From assembly GCA_026075535.2 (NCBI GenBank), contig AP026538.1, positions 10,168,001 to 10,232,000 of the forward strand: a stretch of 64,000 nt of DNA, in the 5' to 3' direction. The position numbers were made by a program, and so were the translations under genes. The notes below the pieces were generated by a model. The model saw nothing but the letters and a program-made list of their open reading frames with translations. It searched no databases and was not told the DNA's origin. Below are positions 1 through 13,300 of the stretch, in pieces. The stretch comes from Tricholoma matsutake. Lineage: Eukaryota; Basidiomycota; Agaricomycetes; Agaricales; Tricholomataceae. Within the stretch, counting starts at the first letter, position 1, and each line of letters starts with the position of its first letter.

Positions 1-350
1 GATGACAGACACCGTGTTGAGCTCCTCAGTTTGAATACCCTGCCCATTGGAGGACTCGGAGATAGAGGGGGGGAGGAGATAATTGAATGCGACGGAAGAA
101 ATAGTTTTATCTGCTACATCTCATTCTTCCTGAATATGGTGAGTTCATTCCTGTCCTGTTTCATGAAAGAAAGAAAAAAGAGATGATATTTAACACAATG
201 TACCTTTAGGGTGAAATAATCACCTTGAGCCCAAACTACTCCATTTCTTTGATATCATTGCAGGGGTTCTCACATGTGCTGACATCCTCTTGGGGTGGCC
301 ATCACCAATAGCATACACTGGCCAGCCTTCTCATCCCATCTCAATGTCAT
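1..350. other. No recognisable gene
   Basis: I see no coding region or known element in this stretch. It may hold the 3' part of the degenerate minus-strand gene that follows, but no reading frame supports this. Confidence 0.4.
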
Positions 351-1626
351 TCAGCATAATGACTGCCACATTCCTGCACCACTCCTGCATTGGTTGTCAG
401 GATCCAAATGAGGGACAACAAGCTTGCAGGGTATTTTAGTGTAAAGCAGGTCATGATGGTGTGTGTGACGTCCAGGATGACTCAAATGTGAGACAACCTG
501 GGCCATCACACCACCCCACATTCCCTGGCAATGCACTATGGTCTGGAAACTCGTAATGAGGTGAAGGAGCAATGGAACTGGGCCAGGTATGAGGAACTTT
601 GCTATGAAAGTCAAGTTTGATGAAGAAAACTTTGGCAAGGCAGAATCACAAGCATGCCGGTGTTGGACCGGCACCACCCAGGCTGTTCCCTGCGATATCA
701 CCTCCGTGTCTGATGAACTCCACATCCAAGCCAAGTTATCGGGTTATTCTGAGCTTGCAATGAAAAGTTTCATGTGCCAAATCCAACTCAAGATGGGTTA
801 TTTGCGTCGTTGGCCATGGCTATGGGTGGGAGTGAGTTTTGTTTGAAGGCTTGATCTTCTTCTTCTGAAAGCAGATCTGGCGGTGTGATCAATAAGTAGT
901 AGCATCGACACAGAATAGGTATAAAATGATAAAGAAACGCATTGAAAATGATAAAGAAACGCATTGAAACGCAAAATTCATAAACACACCTAATAGCTCA
1001 GTCCCTAACATCCTGCATCGCTTCAAAGCATCAACACAGAATAGGTATAAAATGATAAGGAAACACATTGAAATGCAAAATTCGTAAACACACCTAATAG
1101 TCCAGTCCCTAACATCCTGTGGATCCTGGCCGGCCATGGCAAAGGAGTACCGAATCTCATGTGCCAGTGGTTGGATAGGGAGGTTTGAGTGGCCGCTGAC
1201 TCGGATGAGGCTGAGGGAATGATGATTGATGCCCCAGAGGAAACTCAATAACAATGCCAAGCTCCCATAGGACAAGGTGGGCACTGCACCGTGATGTTGA
1301 ATCCAAAAATTTTCTGCTAGGTTCGTAAATGTAGTGGCTACTTGAAAGAAATGATTCACTAGTTCTCGAATGCGGTCACAAACTCACCGAAGTCAGCCGC
1401 CACACTGAGCCATTGCACCATTCATTGTAGAGCCATGGATTTGATAACAGGATGTCATTCCCAAAGTACTATATGCACCAGAATGGGGAAATGTAGGGCA
1501 TTTGGTATAGTCAAATCGTGATTTGAAGAGGGATGTGTTTATTGCAAGGGATGGGTCTCCCCCAAAGTTGGGTTTGACACAATAAGCGTCTATGTAAATC
1601 TCTGCAGTGTAACCACTCGACTTCAT
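351..1626 (-). pseudogene. Hypothetical protein gene, fragmentary
   Basis: Three minus-strand open segments (1626-1393, about 1359-1130 and 734-351) lie in consistent order and look like exons of one gene. The first ends at a GTGAGT donor near 1387. The second encodes a segment with a hydrophobic stretch (residues LALLLSFLWG) followed by a QDPQDVRDW motif. I do not recognise the protein and no catalytic motif is visible. The second intron and a tiny exon are tandemly duplicated at 901-1119. The 734-351 segment has weak coding character and may not belong. It lies downstream of, and on the same strand as, the Plavaka transposase, but nothing indicates that the two are functionally linked. Confidence 0.35.
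901..1119. repeat. Tandem duplication of an exon/intron segment
   Basis: Two diverged copies lie head to tail: 901-1026 and 1027-1119. Each runs from AGCATC to AACATCCTG. On the minus strand each copy carries an acceptor-like CAG before GATGTTAGGGACTG and a donor-like GTGTGTTTA after it, so an intron plus a micro-exon appear to have been duplicated. The first copy has a further 22-bp internal duplication (about 925-968). Confidence 0.75.
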
Positions 1627-1939
1627 CCCCTCAAAGGGTCAGTGAGTGAAAATTCTTGCCAATGAGTGGCCTACTACTAGTAACAAATGTGGAGGAAAAT
1701 TCTCAGGCTATTTCTGGTGCGACTTGATGTCGAGCACAGTGCCATGATAGGTACTAGTACAAGGCTATATATGGTGCATTGAGACCCTGATATTATTCCA
1801 TAGCAGCGGTAAAACCTATAAGAGCAAAAATATGAATTAGACCAGGTAGACCTCCATGACAACCAGATAAAGAAAGTGCAAATGAATGTTACATACATAG
1901 ATGTCCAATCTGAGCTGACACATGTTAAGAAATGTACGC

Positions 1940-4900
1940 CTAGTACATCCCAGTAAAATCTTCAGGCTCTCCATTGTCTTCTTCCCCCTCCCCATCCTCT
2001 ACATCATCCATTTCAATGTCATCCCACCCTTCCAAGTCAAGGTCTTCCAAACACAGCTCTGGTTTGTCCGACTCATAACCCATGTCACTACCTCTGTCAT
2101 TGTCCTGTGCAAGAGACTCTCCCAATGCTTCCTGCAGCCCCAGATCTGGAGCCTGAGTTTCTTGGGTGTCCTCAGTCAGATTGGAAATGCAGCCTGAAGT
2201 GAGTGCTGACTGATGTGCATGAAAGTGGCCAACACCCAGCCGCCAGTGGTAGCGCATGAGAAGATCCCTGTCAGAGAACCTAGGGGAATAGAATGAAATC
2301 AGAAGTAGCAAGTAAGCAATAAACACACCAGTTAACATAGTATTGATTGTAATCTTTACTATCCTTGGCGCAGCACGAGATGCCAATCCCATCTGCTCGT
2401 CGTTTTCCTTTTGCAAAGGCTGGTAAGATGTGACACCCACACAGGACATCTTTCAGATCCACAAAACTGAAAGAACAATTTTTGTTCATAGGAGGGAAGC
2501 AGACAGAGTCTAGCTTGGAATTACTCCACCCTGAAGACCCTGGATTAACGACCTCAAACCATTGCACCCACAAAAAATCGAAGCGGCGAGCTTCAAAATC
2601 ACGCATGCCAGGCCCAGTATAGATCATGTTTACATGATATCCGCCAAGGACCCATGCATACAAGAAATGATGCGGATTTGAACTCTCCACATCATCGGCA
2701 AGAAGCATGACATTAGAACGAGATGTCCCTGGGTTAACAATGTCAGTCCCACGCCGAACATCATAAGTGGTAAAGTGGAATTGAATAAGCTTGTGGTGGT
2801 ATATGCAGTCGTTCTTCAAGAACACAAAATTGCATGGATTTCCGTTGGGGCTATGAAATAGTCCAGTATCTGAGCCTGTTCTGAAGCTGGAAGGCTCTGA
2901 AAGCGATTCAGCTTCCCGGAGCAATGCTGTTTGGATTTGGGGAAGTAGATGCTCTCTTAACTTTGGTAAGAAATTCTGTGTGAGGGGTTAGTACAAATCA
3001 GCAGAAGAATACAAAGATTGTTCACCTTGATTGTGGGATCACCCTCGTTCTTTTGTAGGAAGGTCGGTATGTGTACAGAACATTTCTGTGACTTTCCTAT
3101 GTTGTACTGTACCCCAGGGTCATGTGTAACATCCTCTGACTCTATTTCTGAGGATGGGCTAAGGCATTGATGATCCATCCTCTCGCGGATCATGCTGATA
3201 CAGCGCTCTCGTTGCTCAATCCTTGATATTTGCTGTGGTATTGATTGGCTGCTAGACCGAAGTGACCAAGTTTTGGACGTTCAGTGCTCGAGCTCACTCT
3301 GATGCCCACCACCACAGTAAGCAATGTTACACAAAATATCATGTAAAAGCTTACTGATTGAGTGGAATATGAGTCAGTTGTACCGAAGCGCCGGATGGTG
3401 TCAACATACTCGCCGAGTGCATGGTACTTATAAGTCCTCAGATTGGGCTTCTTCTGCTTCCATGCATTACTGTTGGATGCCATAGGTCCTCTTGATCCAG
3501 ACACCACATTAATTGTGGATTTCTCCTGATGTCGTTGCTGAGCAGCACGCTTGCGTTCCAATTCTCGAGTCTCGAATGCTTCACATGTCTTTTCCTCAAA
3601 TGTGCGTAGGCTGTTTCCCAGAGATGTAGTGACATGGGATAAAATGTCCAGAGTTGCATCTGTGTGCATGCCGAGCTTGGCAAGACCATGCCAGTGGGCT
3701 AATTCAAATAAGAGCTTGAGAATGTATGTATTGTGGGGTTCAGGCAGAAGACCATAAAAATGGATATAGCACACTATGTGAATGATATCAGTCAAGTCGA
3801 GAATACTAGCGATAACACCCACTTGTAACATATCCTCGTAATCATGAGCAGTCATCTTCTTTAATTCCAACTGGTTCGACCTTATTTTTCTTATGCCATC
3901 AACCCTGAAGGGAGGAATCTCTCGAAATCTAATGGAAATATCAGTACCAAGCCTTCTGAGGCTTCGAATGATACTTGCCGTCTATCTAACTCGTGCTTGA
4001 GGCTTTCATTTTGGCAATCTAGAATGCGTAGTAGATGTATGAAAACTGCCTTCCAGACACCGAGCTCAACCTCATACATGAGATCCACAACGAGCATGCC
4101 AAACATATTGAAACCAAATGGTGCCAGCTTGCTTGAAAATGCATTCTGATAAAGCATGAGTATTAAAGTCAACCATCAGAGAGGTAAGAAGGTCATACTG
4201 CTGTTGGAACAAGAGAATCTTCTTGTAGGAAATCTTCCACTGCCATACTATCAACCACATAACCCTGCTCATATATCTTCTTGCGTGCCGTCTCAACATG
4301 ATTACACTGTTTCACATCATCAATCTGGGCGAGAGTCCTGTGCTGTGTCATATCTCGACGCATCCCCATATTGGCAACATGATCTAATGGTATGAGACAA
4401 TGAGGACAAGGGCACTGAACAAGATTACAAATGCTAGCTATAAGAATTCTTTCAAAACTTTGAGTTAAAGACACTGGCATTCAAAAGAATCTTGGCTTAC
4501 TTCTCCTTGTAGTCCGCAGAATATGTAAATATACGAGGGTAAAAGCGACGCCGAATGCCATCGCAACACATAATAACAATTCCATGCTCATAAGCTTCCA
4601 GGAATTCATCATCAAGGATGATCTCCCACTGAGCATTATAGATTTCTCAATGACAATGGGCCATGAATGCTCCGTTTGGGCCCTTTCCACCCAGGTGCTC
4701 TGTGGTGAAGGCTTTAAATGCATCTGGGAGCTGTCATTCAAAAAGAAATGAGGATCACATACTAGCGCAAAGTTAATGAGGTCCTACTCACCATCTCTAA
4801 GTAGGCGATGTGCTCAAATGCTTGACAGGAGGGCTTTGACCTTCTGTCCTTCGACTCGTTCCCCATTGCAAGATAAATTGGCCATAGTTTAGCGGTGCTG

Positions 4901-6194
4901 AACGCTGAGAGCTGAGTACCATCTGAGGCGAACATAAGACCCACTACAACTCTCTGAAGGTCACATCCCAGCTCTCCGGGAGAATCCTGAAGGTCACGGT
5001 GAGCCTCAATGAATGCCTCTGAAGTGTAGAGTTCTCCATGAGCTTTGACTGGTTTAGAAGCTTCAGTTGGTTGCCAAAATAACTCATACGGCTCAAAATG
5101 GAGGTGTGGATGGTTAGAGGGATGCATAATTTTCTCCCTAATCACCGACACCAGCTTGTGGTGATGAAGCGTTCCCGTGTTGAACTCCTTTTGCCCTGGA
5201 TGCAGTGACCTTCTGGGGAATGGAACCTTGATCTTGATTGGGGTTTTAACCCACCCACTGTTATCCTCTTCGTCCTCCCAGCCTTCATCATTTGAGGGGT
5301 TGCACAGCTGATCTCCACTCAGCTGCACATTAATAAGCCACCAGTTTGTCCCTGAAACATCCTCAGGTTGAAAGTTTGGATGCCTGACTATCTTGATGAG
5401 ATCCTGAAAGCCAGATTGCATTTTCTTTAACCCGCCATTCCAATACCATTCTCCTAGTAAAAACGACGACTGATTCGGATATGGGTGGTAAGAGTCAGCT
5501 GGATGGTCAGGGAAAGTATCCAGGGATGTATCCATCAGGTCGTCGTGCATTATATTCTCATTGGGATTGTGGCCTGGGAAATGAGTTGCATGATACTGCT
5601 GGAAAAGGCCAATTTTATTCCGTATGGTTTTCAGCAGTCTCCTGACATGGGAATAAACATTTGGGGGTTGCTCGGATGAGGGTGATGCTGGTATGGTAGC
5701 CGGAGACATGGTCGGCGCACATTCCAATGCTTCTGGTTGAGGAGCTGGAGGAAGTGCTGCTGGAGGTTCAGGTAGTATATCCCGGTAGCGCTTGGGTAGT
5801 TGGCGGTTTTCCCGGCGACCCCTGCACTCTGCCAGTGGTTGATCCAAGTCTTCGTCGTTCATGGAGGCACTCTAACCAGTATAATAGTGATTCAATGAGC
5901 AATGAGCTGCACCAACATCATAAGTCTTACTTCATTTTGCATGGCGAGTGCAACATTGTTTAATTCTTGTTCAACAGCTACATTTTGGTCTGTAGGGCTT
6001 TCCGCAGTTGTACTTTGCATTACTTCCATTTTTTGATGCTTCTTGGACTGCCAGACCTCTTTAGCTTTCTCCAGACCACTGGAAAGCCATTTCTTCATCT
6101 TCTGGCAACTATGCTTGTGAAAAGTATAGGCTTGTAGTACAGAGAATGTGCACCCGCAAACACAGACTTGACACCAGGCTGGTGGCAGGTCCAT
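1940..6194 (-). pseudogene. Plavaka-type DNA transposase, decayed
   Basis: Multi-exon transposase of the Plavaka group (CACTA/CMC-related), abundant in Agaricomycetes. In minus-strand order: a C2H2-like finger exon (6194-5893, CGCTF...FHKHSC); a large exon (5862-about 4793) with the RYRDILPEPP motif and the GEWYWNGG and GTNWW blocks; an exon around 4740-4505 with ILDDEFLEAYEHGIVI; an exon 4470-4196 with CPCPHCLIP; an exon from about 4146 with GFNMFGMLVVDL; then LLPEPHN and YVDTIRRFGTTDSYSTQ (about 3755-3360); and a C-terminal part with FTTYDVRRG and FLWVQWF, ending in an acidic tail at 1940. GT-AG introns of about 50 nt fit between the blocks. It is dead: an in-frame TGA at complement(4647-4649) sits where the family has Arg, and the frame slips near 3745-3760 in a T-run. 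I could not find convincing terminal inverted repeats. Confidence 0.88.
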
Positions 6195-6666
6195 GGCAAG
6201 ATAATGAGAATGGTGGTGGGCAGAACTCTGCTAACAGTGCAACGTCCAGAAACCTCAGCCTGACTGGAGGGCTCAACGTGAGAAAATGATTGCTAGCATG
6301 TATGAGTCAATTTATGAATTGACAGTCTGAGTCTGATATTGCCGGATTAGTAAAAGGCCATAAATGTTGGGCGCACTATGGAGGCATTGTATTAGAACAA
6401 GGAAATGTTCAAGTTAATGCTAAGGGATGAGTGAGCTTACTGTTGTCATTCCCATCAAACTTGCACTTTGAAGTTTCCTATTTCAAATTATCCCAAATCA
6501 TCAGTGGATATCATCAATAGTTGTAGCACCATACCTTTGCCTTGACCATGTATGATGGGTTATACTAAAATGACTCAAGCTGGAAGTTGGGACAATGTGG
6601 GGACTAATAAAACAGAAGGATGTTCACAGATAATAAGATTTTGAAAGATATACTATACATAGGTAA
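6195..6666. other. Intergenic, nothing seen
   Basis: AT-rich spacer between the start of the Plavaka gene and the 3' end of the next minus-strand gene. I find no open frame, repeat or transposon end in it. Confidence 0.5.
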
Positions 6667-8926
6667 TTATGGAAGCCGGGTAGGAACAACTGCGGCATGG
6701 CCAAATAAATGATAGAAAGTTTGCATATAAAAATGAGCTATGTGGTCCTCGAGTTGCTGGACATCTGCTTCAGTATACATATTATGTGAGGCCAGATCAG
6801 GTAGTAAAAGAGGTGTCAGCTTCAGTCCATCCCAATCCCTCATTAATGCCCTCACCACCAGCAAAAATGGTAACCTTTCTCGCCAGTCATGAGCTTGCAA
6901 ACCAAAATTTGCCCGCTGTACGTTGGTGATGACTAGCGAAGGTACATCAAAACACTTTAGCACCATAGCCTGCCACTCATGTTCACCCCGGTGGGGTGAC
7001 AAGCCTGAGGCATGCTTGTCAAGGGCCAAAAGCTCAAAGCAGAAATTAGGCTCAGTCAATTCCCATAGAATTTTCTGTGCCTCATCAACTGGCACTGTGG
7101 GACAACTGTCAGATGGTGGAGGACAAAGGTCAATCTGGAGTTCATCCAAAGATGGCCTTGACTTGTTCACGTTGACGAATTAAACTTGGCTCACAGCTGC
7201 ATGCCACAAGCCCATCAAGAAGAAAATCACGCCACTGTTGACCGGACAAGGGAGATGCTGAGCTTTCCGCTGAAAATACTCGTAAGATGCAGGCAGGTTG
7301 AAATACTTTCCATGTGGCAAAGAATTTTGCATGGCAAGCCTCGTTGGTGGAAGCAAAAATCGCTGCCTCAGGAAATAGATAACGTGTGTGATAAGATGCC
7401 GGGGGTTCATCCCTTTTAACCGCCTTCAATGCATCACGCCAGGCAGGAATTGGGAGTGGCATGAGGGGGCTCTTGTACACATCAAACTTGTCACAGCCCG
7501 TTGGTGGATTTGAAGATTTCCACTTATTATCTGTCGTGGGAGGGTGAGTTGATGGATGCCAAAACAACTCTGGTTACTTACAAAGAACTCCTTTTCCCTT
7601 ACCCTTGTTGGCACCATGTTGTTGGCTAACTCCCCCAATGGCCCTGGTGCCTTGTCCGTCTTTTGATCTTACTAAGGCTTCTACATGTCCTGATGCGGAT
7701 GTATTCATTTCGCTGGCATGGAGGGCAAACAGATCCGGATAGCGCAGGAAGTTGCGAGCATACAGTAAGATTGCCTCATGCTTGTGATGAGAACTAGCCG
7801 GGCCCCGGTATATAATAGGGTAATTGAAGCGGTGTGGCTCAAAGCAGATCCCATAGTGGTGCAGTACCATAAGCAGGACAACTGTGAGTATATTTGTTTG
7901 GCCAAGGTCCGAGGCCGGCTGTGTCAACCAGAATGGAAGGCCTGCATGGAAAAAGTCCTGTGCAACGCGAATATCATTGGTGAAAACACCAACAGTGTCA
8001 GCAACTTCGACTGATGGGGAGCCCACTGCCAACCTAGTCGAGTCCATCCGGGGTTTGTACACCTCCATGTAATCCAACATCGCCATTACATCAAGCCAAC
8101 ACCTTTGCACATCCCTCATGCCAAACACCATCTGATGGAAGTTCATCCATACCAACCCAAGATGGACAAGGCCATGCTCAATCATTTTAACCATTGGACC
8201 AAGGGTAGGCGGCGCCCGAGATTTGGATGAATTCGACATGAATGCTTGGACCCGAGATAACAAAATCGACACTGAACACTTCAGGTCGCCCAGCTTCAAA
8301 TCCGATAGCTTGCCAAGGCCCCGAATGGGGGATGCTGGGTCCCTCAAGGGTATAAAGTCCTCATGCGTAGGTTCCCACCATATAATTAAATGGGCAGAAA
8401 GCAATTTAGCCTTAGGAATTGCACCGTGGTGACAGTTAAACACATTATAAGGCTGTGGCCAGAGAATAGGATCGTCATCTGCATAGAGGCTGTTGGCGCG
8501 CATCATTACTTTATGGTCTCCAGCTGGCGGTTTGGGGATGAAGGTTCGATTAGGAGTGGTGACAAAATATTCTCCATCGAAGAGGAGAGCCCCAACTTTG
8601 CCATCTGTCGCACCAATGGGCCCTGTAAGAACACATTCAGCAGGCAAGCCATCACAAACTCAAGATTCAACACACTATAATCAACTCGATACCTCAGCAA
8701 ATCATCATCCACAAGCATGGCAGTCATTTTGATGAGTTCCTGCTAGCCATGAGAATACTACTTAGTACTAGTAAGAGAGGTACAAGCAAGGGCTTACAAA
8801 TGATGTAAATATAGCGTTGAGGCTTCAAGTCACCAAAGGCGACCCAAACGGCAAGTGGGAGGACTCGGAAGAAATCCACAGGCAACATAAAGCTGAGGTT
8901 CTTGGAAGCCAAGTCCAAATGTATGA
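6667..8926 (-). pseudogene. Multicopy Agaricomycete hypothetical protein, broken
   Basis: A widespread but uncharacterised basidiomycete family, recognised from landmark blocks: RGLGKLSDLKL and YKPRMD in the long segment 8647-7574, FPEAAIF and QQWRDFL in 7567-7142, and ILWELTEPNFCFELLALD and FGHAAVVPTRL in 7170-6667. No domain or catalytic site is known to me. An in-frame TAA at complement(7574-7576) interrupts the frame, and a one-base slip near 7145-7160 joins the last two segments. A likely upstream exon (8926-8820, hydrophobic, ending at a GTAAG donor) stops exactly where the long inverted repeat begins at 8927, so the 5' end may have been cut off. Function unknown. Confidence 0.6.
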
Positions 8927-10355
8927 GTAGGATTGAGTGACAAAAAGTCAGACTCAAGGCAGGTGACAAAAAGTCAGACCTGCAGGTGACGAAAAATGAG
9001 TAGGAGAAAATGGAGCATGGAAAGAAGTGGCAAACTTCAAGTTGGAAGTATGAGGTAAGAAAGCGAACTTCAAGCTTTCAATTTGAACTTGAAATGTCTG
9101 ACTCAGCTGTCTCAAGTTCTCACACTAATGTAGGGTTAAGGTTAACCGTGGGCAAATCTTACACAGCCACCAAAATTCAAGTTCCAAGTCAAAGTGGCGG
9201 CAGCCCCGGGCCTTCAAGTTGCCAAAGTTCTTGAAGCTTAAAGTCCAAGTCTCATTCTCGTCATATCTTACCATATTCCTGGCAGCAGTTGCTGGTCTGA
9301 CTTTTTGTCACCTGCACTGGTGTTGAGTCTGACTTCTTGTCACTCAAGTGCCACTGCTTGAAACCTCTAGTACCTGACATTCGTGTATAACTTGAAAGTT
9401 CAAGGTTGCAGTGCTAGGACAAAATGGCCGACCAGGAGAAATTTTGTACCACAAGCACCTTTTTCAAAGACATTCCTTGGAAAACGGATGTTGTCTCTGC
9501 CCCTGGTGGTCTTGATAAACTAGAAACGGCGGTATCTCATGTGTGTGTGAGTTGACTCACTTTTCAATTATTTTCTGTTAATGCTTATTCTGCTAAGGCG
9601 TACTTGGGTGTGATTCGTGAGCAGGAGAACTTGTGTGAATCCGGGTCAACATACTTTACAGGAATGGAGAAATTGGTGGTCCTGTGAAGATTTTGTCTAA
9701 CCAGTGACTTTCCTGAGAAAAAGGCCGACATACTTGTGAAGGAACTTCTGAAGTATAGCCTCCTGGATATAGTCGCATTCATTTTTGATACGGCATCAGA
9801 GAGCAATTCCAAAGAAAGGGGGGAAGTGCCATTCATTGATAAGATTGTGCATCTCTTTTTCTCTGTAACACTACTTGCCTGTTTAAAAATCTACCTCTCA
9901 GGGCCATGCAACTATGGGTGACTGGCCCAAAGTGGTCAAAACTGCGATCAGAAGCATGGAATCTGATAGCACATATATGTTTCTTAATGCAACGACTGTT
10001 GATGATTGGCTCTCTGCCTGTTATCATGTGGTTTGTCATGCCATGGGGAATGTTCACAGGGCAAAGATTATCCAAAACTTTGTGGCTGCTGCATTTAATC
10101 TGTCCTATCTTCTCCGAGTATGTGTGCCACGCTCTCCATATTTTTTTCCCCCAACACTTTAGTCATCAGGGTAATTTGTACTTGCCCAATGACAAGAACA
10201 ATCTCAAGAAGGCACTTGGAAAGTAAGGGCATAATTTCATGACAGACCTTTCCTAATGTTCACAACATGTCAGATATGGTGTTTCAGTAGACCACGAGAA
10301 TTTTGACATAGCGCCAGAAATGTTACAAAACCCTTTATTTATCGCTCTTGCCCTT
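8927..10355 (+). repeat. Long inverted repeat, left arm
   Basis: 1429 bp, matched in reverse complement by 17600-19022 with only scattered differences and small indels. The outer end is the end of a small TIR element plus 6 bp (GTAGGA). The inner end falls inside an exon of the JmjC-like pseudogene. The arm therefore holds a MITE, the upstream region and the first exons of that gene. Confidence 0.95.
8933..9347. mobile_element. Small TIR element (MITE-like), left copy
   Basis: About 415 bp with inverted ends beginning TTGAGTGACAAAAAGTCAG and a second internal copy of the GTGACAAAAAGTCAGAC motif at both ends. No coding capacity. No clear target-site duplication, so the superfamily is not assigned. 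It sits about 80 bp upstream of the start codon of the JmjC-like pseudogene and could once have formed part of its promoter region. Confidence 0.7.
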
Positions 10356-13300
10356 TCACCGCTATTCCTCCTTGTCAATCGTTCATTAATAAATGTGTCT
10401 TTTGGGAAGACGAAAATGTTTGAGGTATGAGAGCACTTGAAACTGGAAGGATGCCACTGATTCCTAAACATTATTATAGCTCTGGAAATCATTTGGTAAC
10501 AAACGACCCACCATAATTAGAAAGGTTGAAAAACAACTATTAATAGTTATATTTGATATTGCCACCACGAAAACAACCATAACGATTCCAGGGTTATTGG
10601 TGGAAGCATTCACAGATATCTCTGTGATGGGTGTACATGATATATGTAATGATGATGCCAGTTGGTTCACAGCTGGTGAGACCTTCTTATATTATCTATG
10701 GACCAACTTTAATTTGATTTCTCAGATATCTGAATACTAAAGGTCCCCATTGTTACCTCTGAATATCATGTGAACCATCATGTGGAGTCTCCTAATTCCT
10801 TTGCACGTGGTGCAACCTCTGTACGTGGTGGGCCTGGGGCTGTGGTGGATGCGGAAGAGGAGGAGGAGGAGGAGGAGGATGGTGATGAGGATGAAAAACA
10901 CGTTTGCAAAGGATTGTGCCATCTTGGAGGTAGGAATTCTGAGGAAGATGATAGCCATGGACAAGGAAATAGTGGCGCTGCAAGAGGGGCTTATCGACAC
11001 CAAAATGACCAAGGAAGTGCTCGACCAGAAAGGCTCACTGGCAACTCTGGTATGGATATTGCCATGGATAGAGCAAGTGATGTGGATAGAGCAGGCATCG
11101 CACAGCAAGTAGAACAATCGGGAAGAGCTGGAGGGGAGGACAAGAATCCTAGCGCAATGGATGTTGATGTGGATACAGGAGATGTTGCAAACCAAGGAGA
11201 ACAATCTGGTGCGGTGGATGTGGACATGAGAGAGGGCAGTATGAATGAGCACGACAAGGCTCCAAATGAAGAATCAAGCCCCCGCAAGATGCCTTCACCC
11301 TCCGATGATTCACTCTCCACTGAAAAGGACAGTCCAATCGCTGGCGAAAAGCGAAAGAACCCGATGCGGGAGGCAAAAACAAAGAAAACAGACAAATTGC
11401 CCCTTCCACCACCAAAAAGAAAGTTAAAGTCAAGGTCAAAGCCAAGGCCAAAACCAAAACCAAAGCCTGAATCAAAAATTCAATTTGGACCACAGTCTGT
11501 AGATGCCGTGGAGCGCAACTATTTTGAGGAGATCAAATTCTAAGGTGTTAGTAGACTTGTTGATATCATCAACTTAACGCAGGATATGGTCAGTATTTTG
11601 CCATCTTAAAAGAACACAATTTATTGTCCTTTGCAGATTAAACCTGAAAAACCAAACCTTTCAAGAACTTGAAAGGCATGCACAGTTATATGTGTGATAA
11701 TTCATACCTAATAACTCATATTCCATCTATAGAAATGATTTGTAGGCAAATCAGTATTGCTATGGGCTCCTGGGAAGGATGACCCAGTTACATACACCCC
11801 GTCATTCCATGTAAGCTCTACCTAGACTCATTCACCACAATATAGTGACTTTCGACACTCCCTTAGTTTGCTGATGAGTGCTCCATGTTCAAAATTATTC
11901 ACAGTGCTGTCATAGCAGGCTATAAAGATGGCCGACCTCTGTGGATGGCTTGTCCAGAGGAGAGCACATTTTGTATACTCTCAAAGCAGGAACTTGGGAG
12001 CAAGAGTGACCAAGAGATACAAGCAATATTCCACCAAAAACATGTTGTAATACATGACCAATTTGAGCCTACACTCGCTTTCGACAAAAAGGGTTTGAAA
12101 ACATTAGGGGACCTGTACAAGTCTGTGACAATTCATGGTGTGTTTGAAGTGTATTCTTGTTGTGTTTGGACATCCTGATTATGTGCCAGATTACTCAATT
12201 GAAAACTCCTTTGAAGCCAAATCATCTCGCCACCTGAAGGGTACTTTAGAAGATATGCTGAGGTGTCATAGGGAGAAAAGTAAAATCCTCAATGCACTGG
12301 ACTTCCCAATGCTGTCTGCCCCTCATCCTCCCACATCGTTTGCTTCTGATCTTGCAGTGTTCAGTGCCACTGTCAATTTACCGATGTGTAGCTGGGCTAT
12401 TTCATTTCCAATGGCAAGTACTAGATGGGGCCTTGCAGCAACATCAGGTGCCCACCATCTCTGGCATATTGATTGCAACAGCTTCTGCACTTACATCGAC
12501 ACGCAAACTGGCATGAAATGGTGGATCGTTGCAAAGCCCAAACCTGGGTCGATGCATTTCTCTGATGCTATGCTATTCACTGAAGAATACGATATTTCTG
12601 CTGCCAACCTGGAGAAGTGGGACCTTGAGGCAGTCCTTCTTTGTCCCGGATCCCGAATGTAAGTTGTGTCTGCTTGGCACCCCCGTATTCATAACCATTG
12701 TCCTATAGGTTAATGCGGCCAAACACACCACATTTTGTTGTGACACCAGAATCTGCAATTTGTCATGGAGGTCATTTTTACGTGATGTCCATGATCCAAG
12801 ACATGGTTTTCAGGCTTTATCATATGTTTGTTGCTAGCGAGAGGGTGACGAACATGGAACACAGTCATGATGTGCATCTTCTACTTCAAAGAATGGTTAC
12901 TTATCTTCACTATGTCCTTGTCAAGCACGGGTCTAAACTAGATTTGTCGACACCACTGCCCACTTGTCATATTCCCAATGTCTCCACCTTTGAAGGGGTG
13001 CTTGACCTGTTCATGTTATGTGTTGTCATGGAACTTGGGGATCTCATCAACCCTCTGGCATACAGGAAGAAATATCGACATGGACCTAAACATGACCATG
13101 ATCGACTGTGCACTATCCATGCCCGTGGGCTATCTAGGGACCTTCATCATTGGTGGTGTGCACACTATCTGTTTCTCGACCCCGAGAAGGAATTATTCAT
13201 CGATGGTGGCCTCATATTCAAGGACCTACTCTCCCAGCATATTGTAGCACTGATCTCATATACTAAGACTATGGCAGAAGAGAATGATGCTCAAGGTGAA

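Noticed and set aside
10991..11493. Minus-strand open frames opposite the charged region of the JmjC-like gene
   Set aside because: They mirror the acidic and Lys/Pro-rich coding repeat on the plus strand.
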